A program made the position numbers and the translations under genes. From Saccharina japonica (lineage: Eukaryota; Sar; Phaeophyceae; Laminariales; Laminariaceae): a stretch of 64,000 nt of DNA. Each line of letters begins with the position of its first letter. The first letter of the stretch is position 1. Below, piece after piece: positions 27,101 through 39,100 of this stretch. The notes under the pieces are model-generated. The model was not told where the DNA came from. It worked only from the letters and a program-made list of their open reading frames with translations, and made no database searches. The stretch is taken from positions 22,454 to 86,453 of the forward strand of contig MEHQ01000818.1 in assembly GCA_008828725.1 (NCBI GenBank), written 5' to 3'.

Positions 27101-30100
27101 TATATGATGGTATCAACCGTTGTTAACCTTCAGTGTGGACGTATTCACAAATCGTGTTCAGCGATTAGTTGTTTCCGTATGGTACAACGAGCCCATTGTG
27201 GTTCCTGCTTACACTATTTTAAGTTTGGAAAGCGACACTTGTTGTTTGATTTAGATGTCTCCTCCTGGCGATGAATGCGCCGGGATTTTGGAACGACTAC
27301 ACGCACCCCGAAAGTACATCGTGAACATGCGTGCTGGGGCGCGTTTGCAAGATGTTGATTTCACATAAACGATAGCCACCCTAAATATCACGTGAGCCCT
27401 GACGGAAGACGCTCGATTATGGCTAACAACGTTTCTGTCATACACTGCTTGAAACACCTGCATGCCGAATCTGACGTTTTGTTTTCGCTTTCAAATCAAT
27501 TTCTTCCCAAAGGTACTTCGTCCTGTCGCTGTAGCGGCGAAAGCTACGTCCGTCCTGGCCATGGGTGGAGTGGCCACTGCCACTGGCTGCAGCCTGTTCG
27601 CCGGCACTGGGGGTGCATCAGGGGCAGTTTATTTTGAGAATGGGGTGAGTTCAAACACACCGGTTTGGTTGCAACAACGAAAACTATTGCACGGTGGAAT
27701 GAGCCCAGGAAGTGTCCATCATGCCACAGCCTCTATTATACCAATCATAAACCCGTATCAAGCAGTGGAATCAATCAAAATTTCATTGTTGATATAGTCA
27801 GTACACGACATCTAATCAAGTCAATGGGTGAACGATTGGCTGAAGAGGAGCATACCCCTGTGTTTAATGCGAATTGCGTTTGGTGCTGTATGCTATTAGG
27901 CAGAGGGCATCTGCCGTTTGGTTGCCACCGGGAACAAACGGGATGATCTCGAAGCAATATTATACTTGGCAGACAGCGTGTTTCCTCCGGTGCAGTATAC
28001 ATTTCGGTGGCTGCGCAGCATGTCACCTCCTGATATTCCATAAATCGGAGCATATACCCTTTCATGACGTTTGCTGTCCTCGTCGGGTTGTTGTTTTCAG
28101 GAGCACTCGTGGATCTCCTCCGGGCAAAGCACCTCCAGGATCCGTGCGCCATCAGCGACAATAGCTATGGTGCTCATTGGTCAGATGCAATTTATTGCAA
28201 CGCTATCGCTGGTGGACCATACTGGGGCTGAAGACTCGTGGGTGTTGGAGTTCTCTCAATACCTCAGGTCTGATAGAAAGGCCAGCCACGCAGTAAGCTC
28301 CTTTACAAAAGATGAGAAAATCCAGTACTCTAGAATACTGTACCTGTAAAATTAAAACCCAATCCACAGCCTGGCTGGAATTTGAGCAGGCATTGGAACC
28401 ACAGGCGGACTGAATGAAAACTATCATATTGCACAACAATGCATGAACATTGCGCTTCTCCGGTAGGTGGGCGAATCTCTGGCCTACGGCAGGCGTCGTC
28501 GAACAGTTCACACCATTAACGATAACTCGAGGACTCCAAGAAGCAGATAATTCGTGTCGGTTTGAGCTTGCAGAAGCTGGGTCAAACGATATCGGCGCGG
28601 TCGTGTTCATCGGAAACCTTGTGCTTTTCGCGACGGTCTTCCTGGCTATCGTTCTCCTCCACGTGCTACTGGCGTCTGGTGCTGAGGCGTTTTGGCTGAC
28701 AAAGGTGACGTTTCTCACGCGTATGTCGCTCCCTGTCGTTCCTATATTACAGCGTGCGGATCCCCACATTTATCATTGAGTGGGTGTTCTAGTCTGGCTG
28801 TTATACTGGTATTCACGAAGCAACTACGACCTCTCCACGCTCATCGTTTCGTAATTACCTGCAGGAACAGGCCCAAGAGGAGATTGAAGTGGCTCAGTTG
28901 CATGGAACTCCCATTCGTGGACTATCAACTAACCCGTGGAGCACATCCAGGGTTCACTCCGACGAGACTCCCGATGGTTCAGCTGGAATAGAGTTCCAGG
29001 CCTCTCGCCGACCGCAACACGGGCTGTCTACAAGCGGGTCGACCCGTTGCAAGTGGAACAGGGACAAGCGCAACCCATACGACGCCGAGGAAATGGGTGG
29101 TCGAGACGAAACGCATAGCGAGAGTCGCTTGACAATAGCCCCAGAATTGAGAGACCGTTCAACGTCGGCGTGGCTACATTTTCCGCACGTCGAGCTTGCA
29201 TTTCTACTATTCGCATTCGAAGGAGCCGTTGCGGCAGGGGTGTCGGCCCTGCGCGAAAGCAGGTGCCCATGGGTGGTCATCGTGGCGGCTGCAGCCTTGG
29301 TAAGTCGCCTCTACAATTCTGAAGCCGGATGCTCATGCGCAGTGTACAACTCTGTACAAGAGACCAAAGGTTACACTCTTTGAAGGGGTCCCTGACGCCC
29401 CATAGTACGTGTTGTTCGCATGTCCAGCAGCCGCAACAAATGGTAGTTGTGATGCTTCTAGCCGCCCCATCGGTTGGCGGACATCTCTCCATCGCCGCTT
29501 CTGACTCGCATTCTTGATATTCTCTCCGTTCGTTATTTGTATCGGTACGTGCGAGCCATCAGCTTGTCTACCCCATCCTTATGTTCGTCATGGTATGTCG
29601 GACTATACTTGTTCGGGTGCGCCCTCACGCCCTCATCGCATTCGAGCCGACCGTCAACACCGACAGTCTCAACCACGTCCTGGACTACAAGGACAGCTTC
29701 TTCTCTAGGGTGAACACTAGCTGGAAGCAAAGCGGCAGCCTAATTTCCTGGGCAGATTTAGGACAGTGGGTGACGATCGAGAGGTCCTACACAGAATCTC
29801 GACCAGACGATGATTGGTCCCAGACCAGTATCGACGAAGATGCTCGACGGGAAGGCGACCGTTTCCGGATCGGGTTCGAGCCGCTCTTCGTGGACTTCAC
29901 CAAATCTGGGTCCTGGTTCATGATATACGCTCTCGTGCAGGTGCATACCCTTCCTAAGCAAAGTGCCAGTTCGCGCTACCCACATCATAAAATAGTTGTG
30001 CCACATTGCTCGCATCTATGCTTCTAGCGTAAAACCATTAAGCCATGGGCATGCGTATCCCACGTATCGTAGGTTATAGACCAACGAGAGAGATCGATAT

Positions 30101-33100
30101 GGGAAATGGTCATTAGGGGGTATACCCCTTGGTTGTACGGCCATTTGGGGGTAGGGTCAAAATGCGCCCGCGGAACACGCTCCCGTGGGCCCAAACAGGC
30201 CTCAAACGCCATTCCGAAGCCCTGGCGAGATGCCCGAAGCCCATGCCAAGCACGCACACAACTTGTTTTGTTTCAGGCACGTCCTTGGGCCTAACGGGAC
30301 GGCGGAGCACGAGGGAGCAAAGGAAGTCCCCCCTTTGACCACATCTTGGGGGGGGATAACCCCACGTACCTACTAAATGTATCTACTCCCCCCGATCGAC
30401 CACTTTTTTCACCCCGTTTGACCGAAATGATACCCCCTTTTGACCATCTACGACAGCCTCAAAAACGACTACAGCAGTACGTATCCACGTCACCGCCCAA
30501 CAGCCCGAATAGATCACGGGGCGGAACATCCAGAACTTGCGAGTAGTCGGGACCGTTTGCCTTCCAAGAAATAAATCTCGGCACAACTACTATGCAGATC
30601 AAATCTTTATAGACGATATGAAGATGTCGGCTCTTCTGAGAAACCATGACGGTGAGGGGGGAATCAGAACACATACATACGAGTACGTTTTTACTCGGCG
30701 TATGGGTCGTGAGTTGCTGGGTGCTTGGTGCTTGGTGCTTCGTTCCTGGGTGATGTGGGTCATGGATGCTCGGTGTTGGGTTGTTGGACGGGAGGGGTAT
30801 TTGGGACAAGAGCAACATCAGGCGCAACGACGGTCCTGTCCCCAACGTATCCATCCCCGACGGCAGGCTGGTGTGTTCGAGTACAGGTCACCTGGATCAC
30901 ACCCAGCAAGCAAGCACCAAGCACCCAGCAACCTACGACCCATACGCCGAGTATACACGTATATGTTCTGATTCTCCCATCACCGTAGCAACCAAGCACC
31001 AAGCACCCTGTAACCCACGACCCATACGCCGAGTATACACGTACTCGTATGTATGTGTTCTGATTCCCCCATCACCGTCATGTTTCCCCAGAAGAGCCGA
31101 TATCTTCATATCGTTTATAAAGATTTGATTTGTATAGTACAGTAGTTGTGCCGAGATTTATTTCTTGGGAGGCAAACGATCCCGACTACTCGCACGTTCC
31201 GGATGTTACGCCCCGTGACCTATTCGGGCTGTTGGGCGGTGACGTGGATACGTACTGCTGTAGTCGGTTTTTAGGCTGTCGCAGATGGTCAAAAGGGGGT
31301 ATGGTTTCCGTCAAACGAGGTGAGCAAAATGGTCAACCGGGGGGAGTAGATAAATTTAGTAGGTACGTGGGGTTATCCCCCCCCCAAGATGTGGTCAAAG
31401 GGGGGGCTTCCTTTGCTCCCTCGTGCGCCGCCGTCCCGTTAGGCCCAAGGACGTGCCTGAAACAACCAAAACAATTGTGTGCGTGCTTGGCAGGGCTTCG
31501 GGTATCTCGCAGGGCTTCGGAATGGGGTTTGAGGCCTGTTTGGGCCCACGGGAGCGCGTTCCGCGGGCACATTTTGACGCTACCCCCAAATGGCCGTAAC
31601 ACCAGGGGGTATACCCACAAATGACCATTTACCATTAATATATGTTGTTTTTCACTGTTAATCGCCACCCTAATCAACAATTGCGCATGTCCCTTCCTGC
31701 TGTCACAGTCGGTGGTGTTTGCGTCCATCGGCGTACTATTTGACGAGAGCGTGCAGCAACTTACGCTTTTCGGTGGCCAGCTTTTTGTCACCTGCATAGT
31801 GCTCGTGCGGTTCAAGCCCTTCGCAAATAGGTGAGCTTTCTTGTGCGAACGAATTGTGTCTCAGCGGCCAGCAGATTTTCGCCAAAAATATTCATAGTAA
31901 AGGTACACCGGACTGCCGTGTGGTAAATAGAATAGCACTGAAACCTTTTCCTCTGGTCACTATCCAGTTTTAAACCTCTTGTCGTAGGTTCTTCATTAAG
32001 CACCCGAAATCACTTGAAACAGCGATTTAAAGACGTGTGTTTTAAAACGAGACACAATGAAGACCTACCTGGTAGAATCTACGAATGCTAATATTAACGA
32101 TTGAGGTTCACCGGTATGTGTGTTGAACACCTATGGTCGACCGCGGTGCGTGTTATGCGCGCACTTGTTTCCTTGCGATTATACCTAACGCCAACCCAAT
32201 TATCGAATTACAGCTGTTAATAATTGGACGTAACTATGTGGAGGCGCAGAGATGCATTGTCGGACACATCGATTCCAGTGCCCTCCAATACAACGAAGGG
32301 AACAGCAGCGTGAATTTCTCCGAGGTTTGAATGCGACATCCGACGAGTGTTCCATTTAGACTTGAGCCCGTGTTGCACGTATCGCATTGCAGAGCAAGAG
32401 TTTCGGGAGACCGCGTCCCGCGTAGGGGCCCTTGGAGAAGTGTTTGCGGTATGCACGTGAAATCACGCCCGATAAACACTTCGAATTACATCTCGTCAGA
32501 TTGTTTTACTGGTTTATAGAGTCAACATAAAAACGTATAATACTACAGAAGTTCACAGTTGTTTTGGTCCAAAGGTACTGGTACATTTGTACAGTGTCGT
32601 GCAGTGCGTGAAGAACAATCAAGTCCTTTTCCCGGTTAATAGCAATTGCAACACAACGAATAAAATAAGTAATCGACCTCAGCCATAATCGCCAGGGCCG
32701 AGGGGATCACATGCTTGTACGTATGCACATATTTACATACCATTAGAATTACGTAAACATGGGTCGGTCGTTAGTTATGAGTAGACCGTACAACAGTTCT
32801 TCTTCGTGATAAATGGCCCCACTTAGCTTTTAGCTTTTCAGTTTTTGCTGACAGCAGCACGACTGCAGGTCCTCAGACAGAGCTGATGTACATCAGCAGC
32901 ACATGGTCAACTATTAACAACCGCTGCGATAGCGCATGCCTAAGTCATGTGGAGCTACATACATGCAGCAGCAGCAACGGGCGGAAGCAGCGGGCTTTTT
33001 GATGCGCAACTACCATAACGCAGTTGCTCGACGGCCGGCATTTGTACAGGTCCAGGGAGATACACCAGCATACAGATTATCAGATATAAGAGCTCATGAT

Positions 33101-36100
33101 GTGCTGCTACTGTACAGCCGGCATGTTGTGAGCGAATACAGAGACACCATCATACAGACTACCAGTATCAGGCAGAGCTCATCACGATGTACTGATGTAC
33201 TACAGCAGAGCAAGCAGTACTCAATCGACTTCTTCGACGGTAGCTCAGGCGGACGGAGTGTGTCTGCGATCTGCGGGGACACGGAAAAACTGTGTTGCTG
33301 TACAGGTCTATCATGTATCAATAGTGCTGTAGTGTAGTTACTTTCCCGGCGAAGAGCTTGCTGTTTTTTGCACTTCCCGTCTGCGCAAGAGGCACTCTTG
33401 TTTCGGGAAGTTCACAGGAAACCCTCTGTAAAAACTTGCGCCCAGTGGGTAAACAAGTCGTACCCGTACGAAGTACGTACACCGCCCCTAATGTACGAGG
33501 GCAGAGTATCTTCGTTGTGTCTTCGGGTCTGATGAAAAAAGCAGGTACCCATTGTCGACTCGTCCATAGACCAGCATATACCACAGTATATAGGTTGTAA
33601 GACAGTTCTTCTTCGTGCAGTTGCTCGACGGCCGGCATTTGTACAACTCCAGGGAGATACACCAGCATACAGATTATCAGATATAAGAGCTAATGATGTA
33701 CTGCTGCTGTACAGCCGGCATTTTGTAAGCGTATAGAGAGACACTATCATACAAACTACCAGTATCAGGCAGAGCTCATCACGATGTACTGCTTTAATGC
33801 AGCAGAGCAAGCAGTACTCAATCGACGCCTTCGACGGCAGCTCAGGCGGAAGGAGTGTGTCTGCGGTCAGCGGGGACATGGAATAACTCGTTTATTACTG
33901 TGTTGCTGCTGTACATGCCTATCAGGTATTCATAGTGATGCCTAGTTACTTGCCCGGAGAATAGCTTGCTGTTTTTTGCACTTCCCGTCTGCGCAAGAGG
34001 CACAAATGTTTCCCTATTTTACAGAAAATTCACAGGAAATCCTCTGTAAAGAATTTCTCCTAGAAAGTAAACAAGTCGTACCCGTACGAAGTACGTCCTG
34101 GGGTACGAGTATCATACAAAACGTACACCGGCAGAGTGTCGTCGTTGTGTCTTCGGGTCTGATGAAAAAAACAGGTACACATTGTCGACACGTCCATGGA
34201 CCGGCGTAGACCACAGTATATAGGTTGCCGCTCTGTATTGTCTATTGCTGCTCTGTTACTGCTGAGGTACTGCGTACGGGGGGGGCACAACCTTACTACT
34301 ATACGTTTCTTGCGTTGCCCGCATTTGGACGGTTTGATGTAGGCTAACTTTCAATGTACTGTGAATTCTTACCTCATTGTGGCCACACTAATCCCGCATA
34401 CAACTGCAATGTTTGGCAGACTAGTCCAAACCCATCTACAAGCAAATTGAATCCGTGCAAGAATCAACCCCCATCCTACCACCACTCCAAAGGAAACCCG
34501 TGTACATATATGTCTAGGTACCAAATGGACATTTTCCCGGAATAGTTTCACTTTTCATCTCCGGCCGCGGGTCTTTTCTCGCGCTGTCGGCTGCGGGGCA
34601 CGCAGGGGCCCCGCGTGTACACCACGGCGCCAGTGCGGGTCCCGATCGAAGCCCATGGGGCGTGCTCTGGGCCTTCGAAGTCGCGAAATCTGGCAAATAA
34701 CTCAGGGGAGACGTTCCGACTTGACACCGCCTTGCAGCTACATGAAAAACCTGCCGTACGACTTTTGTTTATTGTTTATCCGTGTGAAATGGGATGGTTC
34801 ATTTTTGACACGCCGCATGAACGGAACGCACACAGCACGCACCTCGCACGAGACAACAAGGACCACACCCACATGGAACGAGGCATACATCTAGCGCCAT
34901 GCATAGTAGTTAATACATTGTTGCATGCGTCTTCTCTCTATGGGTTGTGTACAGCAGTAGCAGTTGTACGAGACGATTTTTAAATTTCACGCACATTATT
35001 CATGTAAATTTGTAATTTGGTTCCATTATTATTTTGGAATCTCCGTAGAGTACACATACATACATGCCCAGATCTACGAGTACGTTTTTATGTACAGCAG
35101 TACGCATATCATATCTAGCCCTCTCTTATCTACGAGCGATAGGCCAATCTACCTACGTACGATTACAAGTACGTTAGTACGGTAGGAGTACTACTGCTGC
35201 TGTACTTTACGGGAACTGGTCTCTAGTCTAGACTACACATTACAAAGCAGCCAAGGCGCCCTTTATCAAACAGCACAGCAGTACAGCAGAAGAAGCTGCA
35301 GAACACGCAGCAGCCAGCCACTGTTCAGATTGTTGAGTTTGTGGCGGCTGTTGTTGTTGTGTCCTGTATGCGTGCGCTGGGCCCGTAGTAAACAGCTACG
35401 AGTAGCAGGAGGAATCCAGCAGATCTAGTTGTGACAGCTACGAACAACGAGTACTGCTTTGGTGTGTTCTGTCTTTCATTGTGTGTGCGTGTGTGTTTGA
35501 TATATGCGATCCCGGCTTGCACAGCATTCGCATCCATCCTCAGCACGGCGTGCGTCCACCTGTGCTTGCACTGCAGCTACAGCGGCATGCGCATTTTCTT
35601 CTGCCCGGGTTTGCGCAGCAGCCAAAGCCGCCTGAACGTCGTGCGCAGCATCAACCCGAATAACCTCAGCCTCCGGCGACTTGCTCTCCTCGGACATACT
35701 GGGAACTCAAAACTAGTATGTATCACACCTTGGACCTGTAGCTCTGACTCTGCTGCACTGCGCTATCACGTGCAGGTCACAACTAGGAACTGGACCAGGT
35801 GTATATCACGGGTTACGATTCATACTACCATGTATTTCTGCATTCATCTGATTGGCCAAAATTCTTACGTACGTACACAACTCACATTATCTCATTCTTC
35901 CGAGAATAATCTGCCTCTGATTTTGATATCACCCGCGCTTTACAGCAACGATTAAAAACAACAAAACCGCTAATACCCGTCACGGGTATGGATAACACTT
36001 CATACTCGCCGAGAAATTTGGCCCAGGGCACCCGGATATCCAGTTGTTCGACGGGCACCCTTAGACGAGTACTCGGCTGCTAAACGCGTACCAGGGTACC

Positions 36101-39100
36101 CGCCCAAAAGGTATTACATACGAGTGAATGCTCTTATCTAGAACCGGGGCGGGACTCGTCGGGCAACATCTCTGTCATAACTATCGTCTGTATACTCAGC
36201 TGGACAGCGCAGAACAGCCGTGATAACTGCAGTACCACTGTGGGATCGACTTTAAATCCTCCAAAAAATAGTAAGATCGACTTCAGAAACAAAACAAGTC
36301 GTTGAGCCTGGACACCAACCTGAAGTTTTTTAACACCGGGAGCCCACTGTACCTCAGATACGATATCATCTCGTGACAGTTGTTCTGTTAGGAATGGCCG
36401 TCGCTACTACTTTTACAGTCTATTTCCACAGGTTTGCTCCAAAAATCAAACTATGAAGCATGTGCGATCTATTTTCACCTTGCGACACCCCCGGGATTTC
36501 AAGTGACCAACATCCCGAAGGGGAACCTTGTATATATATATATAAAAATATTTATCTCTTCTCTACAACCAAGTAAGTAGTGAGTAATCCAGACAAATGC
36601 ACCCCAAACTCTGGCGACTCAGCTAAAAAACAAAGTTTGGACAAATTATGTTTTTTTTTTACTATAAGTTGTCAATACCAAAACACAAAAAAATACGAGG
36701 CTGAACATAGATGAGAGGGTTGGTTTTCTTCCCTGTAATTTGAAGTCTTGAAATGTGGTCTACGTATCGAAACGAAGCTACAAGTTGTCCCAGGCTCGAT
36801 TTTGTGCCCTTATCTGCGTCATTGGTTTTTCACTTTCAAAATCAGAAACATTACGAACGTGACAAATTCTAAGACCTGTCGTTTCACGTTGTAATATTTC
36901 ACTCCTGAAATCTGTACCCACTAGACGAATAGAGTGGAAAGTTTACGGTGTATCTGCGATGCAGAGGCGAATAAGATCCGAATACATATATATAGGCTGG
37001 GTTAAGCATAACGCCCAAACTTTATTCAGTAGCCAATGTCCACGCCGTTTTTAGGGGGTAGACTCTGAAATTTGGCACACGTGTTTTATGCGCCCCATCC
37101 GAGCCGTTAACGAATGGCGTTTTGTTTTTGTTTTCCGCCAGATACTGTTTGTTTTGTTTTTGTTTGGGAAATTTGGGTCTTAAGATATTATAAATTTCAG
37201 GCGAAATAAAACAAACAAAAATATTCGTTAAAGGCTCGGGTAGGGCGCATCAAACACGTGTGCCAAAGTTCAGGGTCTATCCCCAAAACACGGCGTGGAC
37301 ATTAGGACTTTTTGTGCGGTAAAGTGTAAAAATAGGCGTTGCCTCGTAATTAATTAGTTTCAGTATATATTCGATTTTGGGCGTAAATATAACTTAATAT
37401 GATCATACGCAGTGAGATCTTCGAATATGTGTGTCAAACGTTTGTACAAACATGCATTGGACCACCTGGAAGGGGCTCGTTCAGAAAGACAAAGTGGGGG
37501 GGGGGGATGTGTTCCTACGGAAACGCCTGCCTATTGTTGACCTCTTTGAAGGCCTGTGAGTGATTGGGCCCCATTGTCGGCGGTAGCGCCAGTTCTATGT
37601 CCTTGAACAAAAACCTGGCGATTTCACCCCCTTCCACTGTTCATGGCGGTCAGTATGATACCAAATATGTGGCATTGGAGTTGCTATTGCATGCGGCATT
37701 CGGGACTGACAAAATTTGGGGTGATATGCATCAACCAAGTCGTATGTGTATTCGAACCTCTTGGTGTTCAAATAATATTTCCTGTGGTGTTTTATTTTAG
37801 TTTATCAAGCACACCCTGCGATGTGGATATACGGGTAGATGGGTGCGTTTTGGAGTTGGACAGTTTTGGCCGCACAGGCCATAATATTCAGCTGGTTCGA
37901 GTACGATCATAATTCCCCTCCAATGGTCAATCCTTCTACATCTCTTGTGGCAGTTGAGTGATACAGAGAGGTTTGGTTGGGTCTTGTAAGCACCAGTTAG
38001 CAAGCCGACTCACGATCAACCATACATCATGCGACAAAGAACGGTAGCATACTGAAGGCAAACGAAAGTGCCTTAAAACAATTTTACCTGCGGCGCCAAA
38101 TCTTCAACAGGCCTCAATATTATCGCATGGGGCAAAAAACATCAACTTTTGTTTTTGCTTACGGCAAAACTTGCTGCGCTGTACAAAGTACGTGATGCAG
38201 CAAGCCGCAACACTCCTTTGCCGTATACCGGATTTAAAGAAAACAATTGAGCTGGCGGAACAGCGCAACAATTAAACGCAGCCCGTCGCCCTATTCCCCT
38301 GTGCACACGAAACACTAAACGCATATGCCACATTTGCCATTTCGCTACTGGTGTTCGACAGGATCATCAACACCATGGCGGTGGCCCTCTCCGGCATTGA
38401 CGCTGTTTGCATGGTAATCTTGATCATCGCCGCCCTCGCCTGGAAAGGCACTGCGAACGCGAAGAGGGCCGACCTAGCGGTGGTCATAATCCAATTAGTG
38501 GTTTTTGTCGGTGAGGCCTTGTTTTTAAGCCCTTTCGTTCTCGTTCTGGTTAGTTCCGCGGTGTCTTGTTCGGATCCTTAAGGAACCCCACACACTACTA
38601 GAATCACCACGTTCCCAGGGAATGTTGAGCGACTGGCGTTCGACTATTGGAGCATCATCGCTCACTCCGGGGTTGAATGGACTGTTGCAGCATCGGAAGA
38701 ACTCTCGGCAGCATCGGCATGTCACTGTTACGAACGTTGCCAGCATGGAGGGACGTAACACATGTAGAAACACGCATACCCGCCATTCGTTACGATCATG
38801 CAGTGTTGCTTCATTGGTTACCTTCAAAGATCTTGAAAAGGAATTTGCAACGGCCGCGTGTGACGTCGAAGTTAACGACCGTGTACAGTTGACCCGATAA
38901 TACCAGACCTGACGGCCGACCTGCTTTCCTTTTTCTTATGTTTGATCTCGCAGCAATGATATTACCAATGTACATTGACATCTCGGCGTTCATCATTGGC
39001 TCTGTCTCAAAGCTCATATGGAAAACGGCCATACGGGAGGTCGCGGAGGACAATGCAGAGGTGGGTCGAGGTTTTCCCTGAAGCACCTTGTACAGTGGTT

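Larger units (their letters stand above)
31831..38361 (+). other. 6.5-kb intron within the membrane module
   Basis: Deduced because the exon at 31709-31830 ends in phase 2 (AG) and the exon at 38362 starts with G in phase 2, restoring Arg and continuing the membrane sequence. It contains a 605-bp tandem duplication, a stretch at about 34231-37030 without recognisable genes, an inverted repeat at 37033-37306, and about 1 kb of plain sequence. Confidence 0.6.

Noticed and set aside
25379-27116. Several long minus-strand frames
   Set aside because: Shadows of the biased Pro/Ala/Val exon; they have no motif and the + frame has splice context.
28293-28298. Stronger donor gtaagc after exon 28101
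   Set aside because: It would end in phase 0, but the following exon needs phase 2 to read WANLWPTAG. The weaker gtctga at 28268 fits.
32331-32519. Candidate C-terminal exons between 32.1 and 32.5 kb for the large gene
   Set aside because: Sequences after the AGs at about 32216 and 32390 do not continue the membrane module in phase 2, whereas the exon at 38362 does so and adds two further helices.
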